In this document: piece by piece, positions 25,463 through 36,900 of the stretch
How the letters are laid out: every line of letters starts with the position of its first letter
Numbering within the stretch: position 1 is the stretch's first letter
Assembly (NCBI RefSeq): GCF_032854445.1
Contig: NC_088301.1
Span: forward strand, 54,607,187-54,671,186
Direction of reading: 5' to 3'
DNA: 64,000 nucleotides
DNA from: Liolophura sinensis
Lineage: Eukaryota; Mollusca; Polyplacophora; Chitonida; Chitonidae
Notes under the pieces: generated by a model
What the model saw: the letters and a program-made list of their open reading frames with translations, nothing else
Told to the model about the DNA's origin: nothing
Database searches by the model: none
Program-made: the position numbers and the translations under genes

Positions 25463-27633
25463 TAGAGGTTGACTATTCACTTTTGCCACGGCTAATTGTG
25501 AGAACTTGCAGTGTTCACAGACTGATTAATCGCAATTCTGTTTTCCGCAAATTTTAATAAATAATGTCTAGTTATTAAAAACGTACCGGCCTATTTTTAT
25601 GCATAGTGTGGTGTGGGATTATTCTAGGTGTAACCATGAATGTTGCAAATTTAATGTTATGTATGTGCATGTATCCGGCCGTATGTGTTGAAAGCCTTTT
25701 AGCAAACTGCGGATGGTCGTGGGTTTCCCCTGGGCTGTGCCCGGATTAATCCCGCCATAATGCTGACCGCCGTCGTATAAGTGAAACATTCTAGAGTACG
25801 GCGTGAACTTGTGAACAAACTGTGTAGATCAGCTGGAGAGACAAATGTGAGAAGCTGAATATCCTATCACTTACTGTTCTACAATGTTACACACTGCAAT
25901 ACGAAGCACAAAGCCATGCTCTGGAAGCCTACACTTGTACGTTATAATGGGGACGATTTCGTATCCCTGTTACATACTGCTGCATACCGGGGACAAACGT
26001 CAAAAAGGTGCACACCACACACGTGTAGAATACGTGTACCGCCATGCTAACTATAAATACAAACCGGGGACTGGACCCTTTTCACCCCCTTCTTTCAAGA
26101 GGGCAACACCACAAAGCAGACCCGGGACGTCCCCAGTAGGAGCTGTCCCCACTAGAAAGGTGTTTGTCCCCGCCATACATCTTTGGACAACGCACACACA
26201 CACACACACGAGTATGGTAACAAAATGGCACATGATAGGAGATTACTGCTGGGTGTTCAGGTTGATTTTTTAATGTTATTTACTGTCTACAAGGCTTTCC
26301 GTCATGTATGTGTAAGCTATAGAGTAGTTGTAGGCATGTAAGCTAAACAATTCAGCCGCTCACTTAATTTGAGATTAGAGAAGTTGAAAGCGCGGAGGTA
26401 GAATAGATTCTACTTCCGTGTTGAAAGTCATTTTCCCAAAAGTGGAAGCTTTTAAAACTAGTATTTAAATAAACTGTTACATTTTTCTTTATTCTGGGTA
26501 CAGCGCAACTTCACAAGGAAGATGAGGTGGTCAAATAATTTTTACGTTATTTAAGATGTTTTTATTCATTGTGAGAGATTCCATGTATGTAGAGAGGCCG
26601 TCATCGTCAGACTATTACTCATAATTTTCAAAAACAATGTCATCCGCATCCTCCGTAAAACGTTCCCAGTTGATTGGGGAGCCTGTGGTCCCTGCTGATA
26701 CCGTTTTTATATCTGAAGGTCAAAATTTGTCTTATTAGAAGCAGCGTGAGTGCAAATTTTCTCAATGCCCGTGTTTTGATCAGAAACTACATACCAAGCA
26801 TGTCATTGTTGACGATTACTTTGTTATCACAGTTTGAATTTCACAGTCGTAACTTTAACGATTTTAAAGACATTTTCTGTTGCTGATCAATTCTTTCCGC
26901 TTAAGTATGTTTCAAGACTGCTCTCTAAAAACTCCTTAATTTTAATTTTAAACCTTTGAAGTTAAGGTTTTACTGTAACAGCTCACGCGAAACTAAAATA
27001 GTTGTCGTAAGAACTTAAACGCCAACAAGTATTTTGACTTAAATAACATGAGGTAGAAAAACAACAGTGATGTTAAAATTTAAAATGTCAACGGGCTACA
27101 ATTTCTCAAAAGCTGTGATGTCATCACATTTAATAGGGGGTGGTCTTTTTATGGTCGGTATATTACCTGAACATGGCGGTAGAGTTACGCACTCGCTTTT
27201 GTCAGTGCCTACTATACCATAAGGCTCTGCAATAAACATAAATAGTCTGTCCAACTTAATATGGAAAGATATAAACTAGATTCAGTTAAAACTTATGATT
27301 GAATATTATCAATGTTGAAATTTAGGAATTTTAAATCCATAGAAGTTTTTTGGTCGATATTTGAGGAGCAAGTATCAAAAACTTGGGTAAACCTATTGGT
27401 CGACATTTTTTACCGTTTGTCAGTGATACACTGTTCCTTTTTTCTTACCAAAAACTGTAAATGTATCATTAGGAAACATTTTCTAAATTTTACTTCATTT
27501 CTGATAAACTAGAGGTCGACTAGATTTGCCCCCTTCTTTCGAAATATATTTTGTTCACTCAATTTAGGCTATTCTACTTCCCAAGCCGTTTTTGACCAGG
27601 CAGGAGTAGGTGTAAAATCTCCGGAACACTTAC
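25463..27633. other. Intergenic; no gene seen
   Basis: It contains the SINE at 25683-25806, a short (CA)n at about 26190-26209 and A+T-rich DNA. The motif TGATGTCATCA (about 27117) and AACATGGCGG (about 27171) lie close together. They resemble CRE/ATF and YY1 sites, but no transcript follows convincingly. Confidence 0.4.
25683..25806 (+). mobile_element. SINE 3' half
   Basis: AGCAAACTGCGGATGGTCGT, GGGTTTCCCCTGGGCTGTGC, CCATAATGCTGACCGCCGTC and GTATAAGTGAAACATTCTAG match the body and tail of the full copies. The tRNA-like head is absent. Confidence 0.8.
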
Positions 27634-27815
27634 TTATGATACCAGAAACCAAGGATCGAGTCGGCCTCTGTATTTATAAATAAACTGTGTTATTAGAAGT
27701 TCCTGTACCATATCTTAATACAAGGCGATATTTTTTTCACATCACAATGGAGAGCAGAATTGTGTCAATAATAACCTCGTGATCCAGAAGCATTATGTCA
27801 GGAATATTCACTTAC

Positions 27816-30545
27816 CACACTGACCTCCGTTCTTCGGTTCAGGACATTTACACTGTCTCTCTCTTGTACGGTGAGGGCCTCCGCTTATTGTATCCAGGCA
27901 TCCTTCGCACGTGCTCCACACCCCCCACTCGCACCAATTACCATTAACTAAGACAAACGAAAAAAAAAAAAAAAAGCAACGATGCATGTGAACATTTATT
28001 TATTTGTTTTGTACGGGTGATCTGGTGAGTAGCTTGATAAGTTGTCTAATGGGTTTTAAGCCAATTGCTGGCCGAAAGTTTGTTGTTTTCTAAAGATAGT
28101 CTTTGAAATACGTTATTGTAAAATCATCTATATTTCATATGCATATGTTCTGGGCCCTCTTTTCGACCCAAATATATACAAGAAAACACCACAGTGAATG
28201 TTAATTACTTTCTTCACTGTTGAATCGGGTTTTAAAACATTTCTTTTAATTGGATCAAACGTGGGGGGGGGGGGGGGGGCGTTTATGTCGTCAGGGTATT
28301 TTGAAATTTTGTAATTTGCAAAACTGAGCATTCAAACGGAGTGAAAACACACGACTACTAATTCCTCCGGAAGGCCCCAGCCCCCAGCAAAATTCAGTGC
28401 AAGACCTGCCCTGTTTTATGGCAATTTTTCAGCAAGGCGATAATATTTAAAAGCGATGTTAATGTTTTATGAAGCCATGTTTGTATGTTTCTATCACAAA
28501 GAACGTAAGAATATAAATATCGAGTTTCCCTAGGTTTTTATCATAGGTTTTTCTTAGGTTTTTGCCACTTTGTGGATGCTCCTAGCTCCCGTTAAGATTA
28601 TCTCCATCTTAGCACACAAATTTCGAATTAAATGCTCCCTACATTTGCTTATGTTTACTATAATTGGTCGAAAAGGCATATCTCCAGACGTCTGGAATCT
28701 CGGCGCTTCCGGGGTTTAGGTGGCCCCTTGACCCTTGCCTATAATAAATTGACTGGGATAGTCGTTCCGCTGGCCTATGTACGACCCCACCACCTCTCCG
28801 CCTTGTTGCCTATACAGACCTGATTACTCTGGTCAGTGTATAATAAACATTGTTTAGTTTATCCGCATGCGCTATTAGAGTAAATATTTTACAACTCACA
28901 TAGCGTATCGTTAATCCAACGGAAAATAAGTGTATTCAAGTAAAGTATGGAAGCGATCCGAAAACGAAATTTGTGCCAAATTGTGCAGTATAGGCCATCT
29001 TCATTACAACCTTGAGGATGGATATGTTTTTTTCTATTAAAACACGTTCAAACGCGCCTACGGCTATGTAGGGTTCTAGAGCTTCCAGGGTCTTGGCGGC
29101 CCCTGAGCCCTCATCTCATTGGTTGGGAACTCCCAACCCCACCCCACTTTTCATTTGCTTCCTACGCCGATGTATACCGATATACAACCGTACAAGACGA
29201 TGTATGAAATCTGGAGATGGATTTTATGGATTTATTTATTCATGATAACGATCATATTTATCTGTCCCACCAATTGTTCGATAGTAAACGACCAATGTAC
29301 GCTTTCCTACGCCTTTGCATTTATAAATACACATAAACGTGGACGATTTCAATCCGTAAATAAACATTATTGAAAATATTTCTTAGGGTGTTGCCAGAAA
29401 TTTAGCCCAATTGAAACGCAAGCTGCAAGAGACCTGCATGAAACGCAACATTTAAAGAGATTACACCGGAATTTTTTGGCAGAAAATCCGTGTTCGCTAA
29501 TCAAATCAATTATTTTTTTTTTGCATTTACACTCATTTGGAATAGCTCAAATTAATGCCGTTCAGCTGGGACCAATATAACGGTTACATTAGTGCCAGCT
29601 TTCATTTAATATCAGACTCGTGTCTGCACCGTTTATTATCAAATCACTTGAAAGTTCGAAAAAGTTCTAATGAAAACTGCTTTTAGGAATTATGGTAACT
29701 CTATTACCCATTTTGAACGGTAAAAGCGTGCACATACGTGGTTGATACTCTGTGAAAGGTGACTATTTGGACTATACTAAAATAGAAACAAAAATTCGAT
29801 TAATAGATTAGAGTTACCCATTTAACACATTACGCCCCACCAACCACGCACTCTCACTCTCGGTTTCCACCGAGGTAAACCAATTCTAACCTTCAGCAAC
29901 CAATTTATCGTTATGAAATAAAAAGAATTGTGCGTAAGGGTGGCAAGGCGGCAAAAAAGTGGTCTTTGCTTTTAACATCATGTTTATGAGACACTAATCA
30001 CTCAAAAGGCGAAAGAACTACAGGGTTGTCTTTCAGATATCACCCAGCAATGGTTGTTATGCAAATCTGTGAAGCAAAAAGTACCGGTAAATATAAACTT
30101 TCAGTTGGTACCTTTAGGTATTTTGATTTTCTATTAATGTGGTTTGCTTATTTTTCAAATGACTATGACGTATGTTTCTTACTTCGTTAATGAGGGAGGG
30201 GAAATACCTGTCCCCTAAAGATGTGAGCTTATCCATCTATAAATAACTCGCAAAGCCTCTTCAGTGTTTATTACCTGGACATGTGGAGCCCTCAGGTGTA
30301 CACAGCCGTGATCTGTACCGGGTACCTCTACAAGGGGAACCCCCATCCACGGGGTAAGGGTTGTTACATCGCCTATAATCAAAGACCGTCCCGGATGTGG
30401 CATTGCACGTGTGTCCCGTACACTTACGTATCTGCGTCCAAGCTGACCAACCCCCCATCCTCTGTCAGACCCAAAATATGCACATGATCTTCATACATCT
30501 ATATGAAAAGTGTTCAAACTCAAAATCTGTTGTCCCATATAAACA

Positions 30546-30606
<61 letters not shown>

Positions 30607-31438
30607 AATGGATGTGTGACGTAGGCTTAATGGGCTCGAATTAGTTTTCAGTATATAGGGGCCCCCGTTGTCGAGTGGTTAGCGCAATGACCCCGGAACT
30701 CGCTGCGAGTCCATGTCCAGCTCATACTGGAATTCTCTCTACAAGGGAATTTTCTCCCACAATAATGCTTGTCGCCATCGTACATACAGCGTAAAACATC
30801 AATCAAATAAATATATTTTCGGTATACCCTTGAGTTTGGTATAAAAAAAGACAATAAATTAATAAATCATTTCTTGAAATTGCGAAATGGCACTTGCCTT
30901 TCCACAATATGGTACATATTTAGTCGGTTTCTTGAAGATTGAATCTATAAAACAAGGCCTCCCATGTTTTATGTTGTTATATACAATGACTAAGGAGGCG
31001 ATGAGTTGTATGGGCAGAAGAAATAAATTGGCAGAGCCCCAGGGAAATAGGATTGCACATGGCAAAGTACTTCAAGACCATCCTGACATCAAGCCGCAGA
31101 CCAACGACTGGTAATCAAGTAGTCGGCGCCCAATAGTGGAATTAATGGTCAGATTTTAATTCCAGGGTTGGGGAATATGTCGTTTTGTTGTAAAATTTTA
31201 CAGTTTTTGGAGTAGCCAAGAGTATGACGTCAAAACTATGTTAAATCTGGAATAATGTATGGTAGATAAGTGGTTGAAAGCCAGGTCCACACGTGAAAAA
31301 GCCTGAAGATTCTGTTATAAAGTTTCTGTTATACACCATATACAGCAAAAATTTGAGTTCATAAAGGGACTAACCTCGAGTAGCAACAAGGATGGCGAAC
31401 AGAGCTACGAACCCCAGGTTCACCACAAGACTCCCCAT
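27816..31438 (-). CDS. Secreted two-TSR protein, truncated paralogue of the properdin-like gene
   Basis: Minus-strand exons: 31375-31438 (signal peptide MGSLVVNLGFVALFAILVA, donor GTTAGT), 30275-30461 (TSR) and 27816-27947 (TSR), with matching phase-1 introns. The first TSR (GGWSAWTQIRKC...CTPEGSTCPG) resembles TSR5 of the neighbouring gene (GGWSSWTSYAPC...CLNDEGCPG). The second (NGNWCEWGVWSTC...PKNGGQC) resembles its TSR6 (NGEWCRWSKWSPC...PKNGGKTC). TSRs are small Cys/Trp/Arg-layered secreted modules that bind proteins and glycans. The second exon has one extra G in a G6 run (about 30447-30452) that breaks the frame just before WSAW; the rest is open. The 3' end is not found: a 34-nt candidate exon at 27634-27667 joins in phase but is weak. 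Confidence 0.65.
27948..30274. other. Intron of the two-TSR gene
   Basis: It contains an A run beside the exon 3 acceptor (27960-27974) and a G17 run at 28263-28279. It also holds two diverged copies of a short repeat near 28690-28735 and 29080-29110 (CTTCCGGGGTTTAGGTGGCC and CTTCCAGGGTCTTGGCGGCC). No coding sequence is seen. Confidence 0.5.
30545..30602. repeat. (TA)n microsatellite
   Basis: About 28 uninterrupted TA units lie in the first intron of the two-TSR gene. Confidence 0.97.
30657..30812 (+). mobile_element. SINE with TGTCGAGTGGTTAGCGC head
   Basis: The head CCCCGTTGTCGAGTGGTTAG is Ser/Leu-tRNA-like. The body GTCCATGTCCAGCTCATACT and the tail AGCGTAAAACATCAATCAAA are shared with the family. 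The central block is shortened. Confidence 0.8.
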
Positions 31439-31491
31439 ACTCCCTGTTCCCTTCGAATTGTAAACACGCAATGTGAAAACTATTTACATTA

Positions 31492-31499
31492 CTTAAATA
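31492..31499 (-). promoter_or_regulatory. Possible TATA-like box of the two-TSR gene
   Basis: On the minus strand TATTTAAG lies about 55-60 bases upstream of the signal-peptide ATG (31438). Position and sequence fit a core promoter, but the transcription start is unknown. Confidence 0.25.
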
Positions 31500-33975
31500 C
31501 CGGCCTATGCGGACCTATTTAGACTGTAAATACTTTTCTCTTGTTGGATGTATTTCACATTCTGCGAGTGTACATATGAAGCTCAGTTATGCCGGAACCA
31601 GGTCCTCACAATGGGAAGGCGGATGCACTCCTATCATAGCCGGAAGCAGCTGTTGTACATTTATGTACGTTGTAAAGTTGCTTACAATCTAGATGCCAGA
31701 TTGAGAGTGACATTATATCATTAATAGGGGTAACTTTAATTCTTGAATTAAAGTCTTTGAAGCTCAAAGTCTCACGACTGGCAGGATTACGGTAGACCTA
31801 GTGAATTCCACCGTGACGAAATCACCATTCGTTTGTCTACTTGAACTTTTTCCCTATTGAAAACTTTAATTCAAGACCTCCATGGCGCTACATGTAGGTA
31901 ATGGTTATAGGGCTATTCAACGTAATATGGCAACTCCGTTATATTCCATTGAAAGCAAGTCTAGCCTGCTTCAAAATCCCGTGAATCACATGAAACAGAC
32001 AAGATTACTGAACAAATGATTTATTTATTTATTTATTTATTTATTTCATCGATGTTTTACGCCGTACTCAAGAATGTTTCATTTATTCGACGGCGGCCAA
32101 CATTATGGTGGGAGGAAACCGGGCAGTGCCCGGGGCCATCGGACCATCCGCAGGTTGCTGGCACACCTTCCCACGTACGGCCGGAAAGGAAGCCAGCATG
32201 AGCTGGACTTGAACTCACAGCGACCGCATTGGTGAGAGACTCCTAGCTCATTACGACGCGCTAGCGCGCTAACCAACTGAGCTGAACAGATGACGTGTTT
32301 TAGTAATGATCTGCGAATTTAGGATTCACTTTTAGAGAACTCATTGCTATGGTTGACTGTAGATGGTAAATATGAAACTCACGTTGATAATTATTTATTT
32401 AGATAGGCCTTATACAAGAAAAAAATGCGTGATGGAATCACAAAGTCTCCTTGAATTACGAGTACGATTTTTCAGGGTTTTATGCATAAAACATTTTATT
32501 GAAATGCATTAATACTAACAGGCGAGAGCATATTTTAGGCCTTTATATTACGTGTCTATATCATTACAACGTAGTGATATTTAAAACACAGTCTGATATC
32601 CGCGTTGTATGTAAAGTCGCCCGTTGCTCTACTTGTCATATATTAAAGGGCAGATATATCTTTTCTGCCCTTTTTCTGTAGATTTCTTAATATATACATT
32701 AAAGTGCTGTATTAGCAGGCAGTATATATACCTAAGGGAACCTTTCCCCAGTAAATTAGTTCGGTTCTAATCTATGTAGTCTAATATATTTATTCCTGCC
32801 TATGCGATGACATAGGCGTTACTCGTGCATTGCAACAGACCAATCAACAGTCGAGTCGATTAGCCATTACGCAGGAAAATGGGGACCATTCCAAGAGTAA
32901 AACTTCAAGAGCACAGATATTTAGAAATAGTTTGAAAAAAACAAATGAAACGGATCTTTATTTATACTACATTCTACCTGGTAATATTACTTTCGAAGAT
33001 TGTTTCTTAAAGACACGAACAGTACAAAAATTTTCCATGGAACGCTGAAATTCCAAATTTGGGTTTGTAAGAATAGTTCTCAGACAGATCCAGTCTCTAC
33101 TGGTATAATGGTATAGCAGCTAACAACAGGTAGGTATATATACTGATCCCAAACATGTGGCTTCTTCCTTGACTTTTCCCTGCGCCACCCCTTGATACAT
33201 ACATCTAAATATGGTACAGAAAATTCGTGGGAAACACTTAACGCCTTATGCTCACGTAACTGATACGTGAGGCCAATCGATACAAAATGTCTCAAAATAC
33301 TGTAAAACAAATAATACCTAAGCGAAGGTAGGTTGATTTTGCATTGAGGTATGATTTTAATGCCTACTTTAAAGGAAAATATCCAAAGACAGTGTTTCTC
33401 TAGACCAGCTAGATGTTGTCTTTTTTTTCTCGTTCGAAATAACCATTACCATACTCCATTTCCACTTGAGATCTGTACTATGTCAATTAGTTCACAAAAA
33501 CACTGGCGTAATCATGCCATTATAACTGAAACGAGTGAAATCGATCACAGCTATGAAGTACAGTAGTAAATTTAAACACTGAAGTGAAAATGCGACATTT
33601 GAGTAGTTTTTTTTATTAGTATACACTACACCAGCAAATGACATTCCACAAAATTATCAATATCAATAAATAAATCGTGGAAATTGCAAATTTTGCTATC
33701 CTCTTAATTTATCAGTTAAAATCAATATATGAGTGTTGAAGGCAATATTGATATTTCATGATCTATAACTTGAATGAAGTGAAAGGTTTTAAACAGTACA
33801 TAATTTGTTTTCCGCTTCACAAATCACAGAGAGCATTTTTGTTGATTTCAGAGATGCATCATGCTTGGGATACATTATGTACAACTTCTCACGAAGTAAA
33901 CAAGCACATCAAAAGGAGTTTTACCAGTATTTACACAAAACATATATAAACGGAAAGTATAGCCGGTTCCCAGAC
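31500..33975. other. Intergenic between the two TSR genes
   Basis: It holds the full SINE at 32017-32286. A minus-strand AATAAA (TTTATT at about 33610) lies some 370 bases past the larger gene's stop and may be its poly(A) signal. Nothing else is supported. Confidence 0.45.
32017..32286 (-). mobile_element. Full-length tRNA-derived SINE
   Basis: Read on the minus strand, the head AGCTCAGTTGGTTAGCGCGC has box A. CTGTGAGTTCAAGTCCAGCT (box-B-like) follows, then CCTGCGGATGGTC, GCCGCCGTCGAATAAATGAA and GTACGGCGTAAAACATCGAT. It ends in (AAAT)n, seen as (TTTA)n at 32018-32048. Confidence 0.9.
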
Positions 33976-36900
33976 TCATGTGTCGGTCTCACTATTATCC
34001 TGTGCACCACTTCCGGACCACATGTCAGAATCTGTATCCGGGTCTTGGACATCGTCCTCCTGCAAGTGCATGCGAGAAATGTATAGGGGTTCGTTGTTTG
34101 AATGTTCGTTGTGTATGAATAGGTTTAACATTTAATATCCCTTCTAATACATATATCATATGTTATATTTTCTGAATAATATAACTATGGTAGAAAAGAG
34201 GCAGACAAAGGGATGTCATTTGTCAAATTCCCATGTAAATACATTCTTTACGCTACTGTGATTACCGTCGAGTTTTTGCAGTTATTATTTCTTCACAATT
34301 ATCGGCATCAGCTTGTAAGAAAATATACTCGCTTTGCAGTAACATCTCACAAAGGTAAAGGACATGGATAATTTTGATCGTGTTTTAATGTTACCTGATC
34401 GCAGGTAATGTCACTCCCATCTCCTGATCCAGGAGAATCCCCCTTGCACCCCCTTGATAATTCCTTCTGTGGTTCTGAATTTCAAAACACATGAAACACT
34501 GATTGTTTAGTTGTTAATTCTGAAAGTTTAATTACAAGCTACAGTAAATTTCCCAACTGTCTATAGAAGGTCACAAAATTATTATGTCATTGTAATCTTT
34601 GATTCCTGAGAGGTGATAGGACAAACTTTAGCTGCCAAAACTTTAGTCCATGTTTAAATGTAACGAAGGATACCATTTATAATTTGATTCAACTTTATGC
34701 CGATATCACAACATTACCCCAATTATACATGATAAACCTATCAAACCAATGATACAACAGTCGAGTGAGTTTGATATTAAAGTATCACATACAGAGTATA
34801 AATCGAACCCCAGGTACTCGAACCCCAGGGTACTCGACTTACTCTCCTTCTGGGTAGCCAGTTATAATCACACATTGGTACGTCAGCACATTCTCGAACT
34901 TCAAACCCCGTGGCCTCTGGAACAAAAGAAATCGGGGTCATCCAAAGAAGAACTGTTTACACTCTGAACTTGTTTGAATGGATGGTATGATTTTTTAACG
35001 TAAGGAATTAGCGTCGTGTGAATCGGTGACAGCACAGCAATATCTTGGATCCGCTTCGCCACATTTCTCTGAATAATTTTAAGCATAATATTTATTAATG
35101 TATAACTTAAAATAAGTACGCACCATCTGTATCACACGTTTTTCCGCCATTCTTTGGAAATGGACACGAACAAGTCCGTTCTCGCCGCTCATATGCAAGG
35201 TGATTGAGGAGACTTTTGCATGTAGCAATGCATGGAGACCATTTGCTCCATCTACACCATTCTCCATTCACTGAAAAAAGGAATCACTGAAGCCATTAGT
35301 ATCGAGATATGTCTGATCATTATTAGCCTGCGTCATATATTAAAGCACATTCCATCCGATAACAAAAAGATTCAACGGCTGGATTATTGTTAAAAGATGT
35401 AGGATTGATTAGCTATGCTAGGCCTATAAAGAGCCCATACTATACAAGCGCTGAAAATAGCATTGCGTTTAAAGCAACCTTTCAATTTTTTATAAAAATA
35501 ATAATAATAAAATAAAAATTTCCGTTCAAAGAAAATTACCTGGGCAACCTTCGTCGTTGAGGCATTCTAGAGAAAGGAAGCTGTTCCCTTTACAAAATCT
35601 GCCACCAAATCTTGGCCTAGGGTTTGTACAGCTGCGAGTTCGGATTCGGTGTCCCGGCTTCCCAGCTGCACCGTACTGCGTCACAGGGGGCGTAACTCGT
35701 CCAGGACGACCATCCGCCGTCAACTGAATAGAAACGGACGTATAGATTTGGATTCCATAGAACCAAGATAACTAGATATTCTAGTACAACGAAAAGGTTT
35801 ATACACCCAAGGTGAAGAAAGATACGCTTTTTTATTCTTCCAATGCGTTCACTGTTATATAGAGGATAAAAAAAATTAAATCAGCTGAATATCTACTTCC
35901 ATTGCAAAGATACCTGGACAAGGCCTGGAACTTTTACACTTCTGATCATCTTTAGAAGGGCCAGTGCAATCTTTGCCGCCATGTCTTGGTTTGGGCTGTC
36001 ACACTTCCGGTTCCGTGAGCGGATACCAGACCCGCAAGTGACACTGCAGGAGGTCCACTCTCCCACAATGACCATCCCCCGTGTACTGTAACAAAAACAG
36101 ACAAGTTGTTGGCCTCTGCTAGATAGGACCTGTTAAAAAAAGTATATCCATTAATTTTATATCAACCAAAATCGATCTAGTTATTAAACCTAAAAAAAAG
36201 ATTATCCTGCATCTCTCTTTCCAAAACAACAATTCATTACTCACGAAATCAAGTGGTCTCACAAACATCAAAATAAGATCAAAAATATTCTAACTACGTT
36301 AATCATAAAAATGTCCAATTTTTGGTTCTTAATTAATTTTCAACTTCTTGTAAGGTTGATATGCAGAGTACTCACAGTAACTTAATTAGCCTTTACATGC
36401 AGTTACATTTTCTACAAAAGTCACATTTCGTAAGGATGGAAATATCAATGAGTTTATAGATTCTTAATCTCTGAAATTCTTTCACATTTTTTTTACACAT
36501 ATCAGGTAAAGGCTTAATCTTGTACTTGTATACTAAGCCATAGATTTACCTGGACAAAGCCTGTTCGTGCACCTCCTCTGCTCAAAACGGGAGCCAGGAC
36601 AGTTTTTACCACCATTGCCCGGCTCTGGATTATTGCACAGCCTTGTTCTGGTCATTGTTCCCTTTCCGCACGTAACGCTGCATGTGAAAACCTGGACCAT
36701 TGCCCCCAGCTTCCATCCACTAGGTGAAATATAAAATGCATTTACATGATATACAACAAGTTTCCTACTGTGGAGATAGGGGCAAATCCCTTAAGGCTTG
36801 ATAATATTCCTTGATCAACATTGTAAATCTGTGCTCTGTCAACAAGGCCTAGACATATGAAAAGCTTTTTATTCAAAATTTCCTAATGTCACCCCGATCG

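Noticed and set aside
30397-30603. Forward frame ending in poly(Tyr-Ile)
   Set aside because: It is antisense to a TSR exon and runs into the (TA)n microsatellite.
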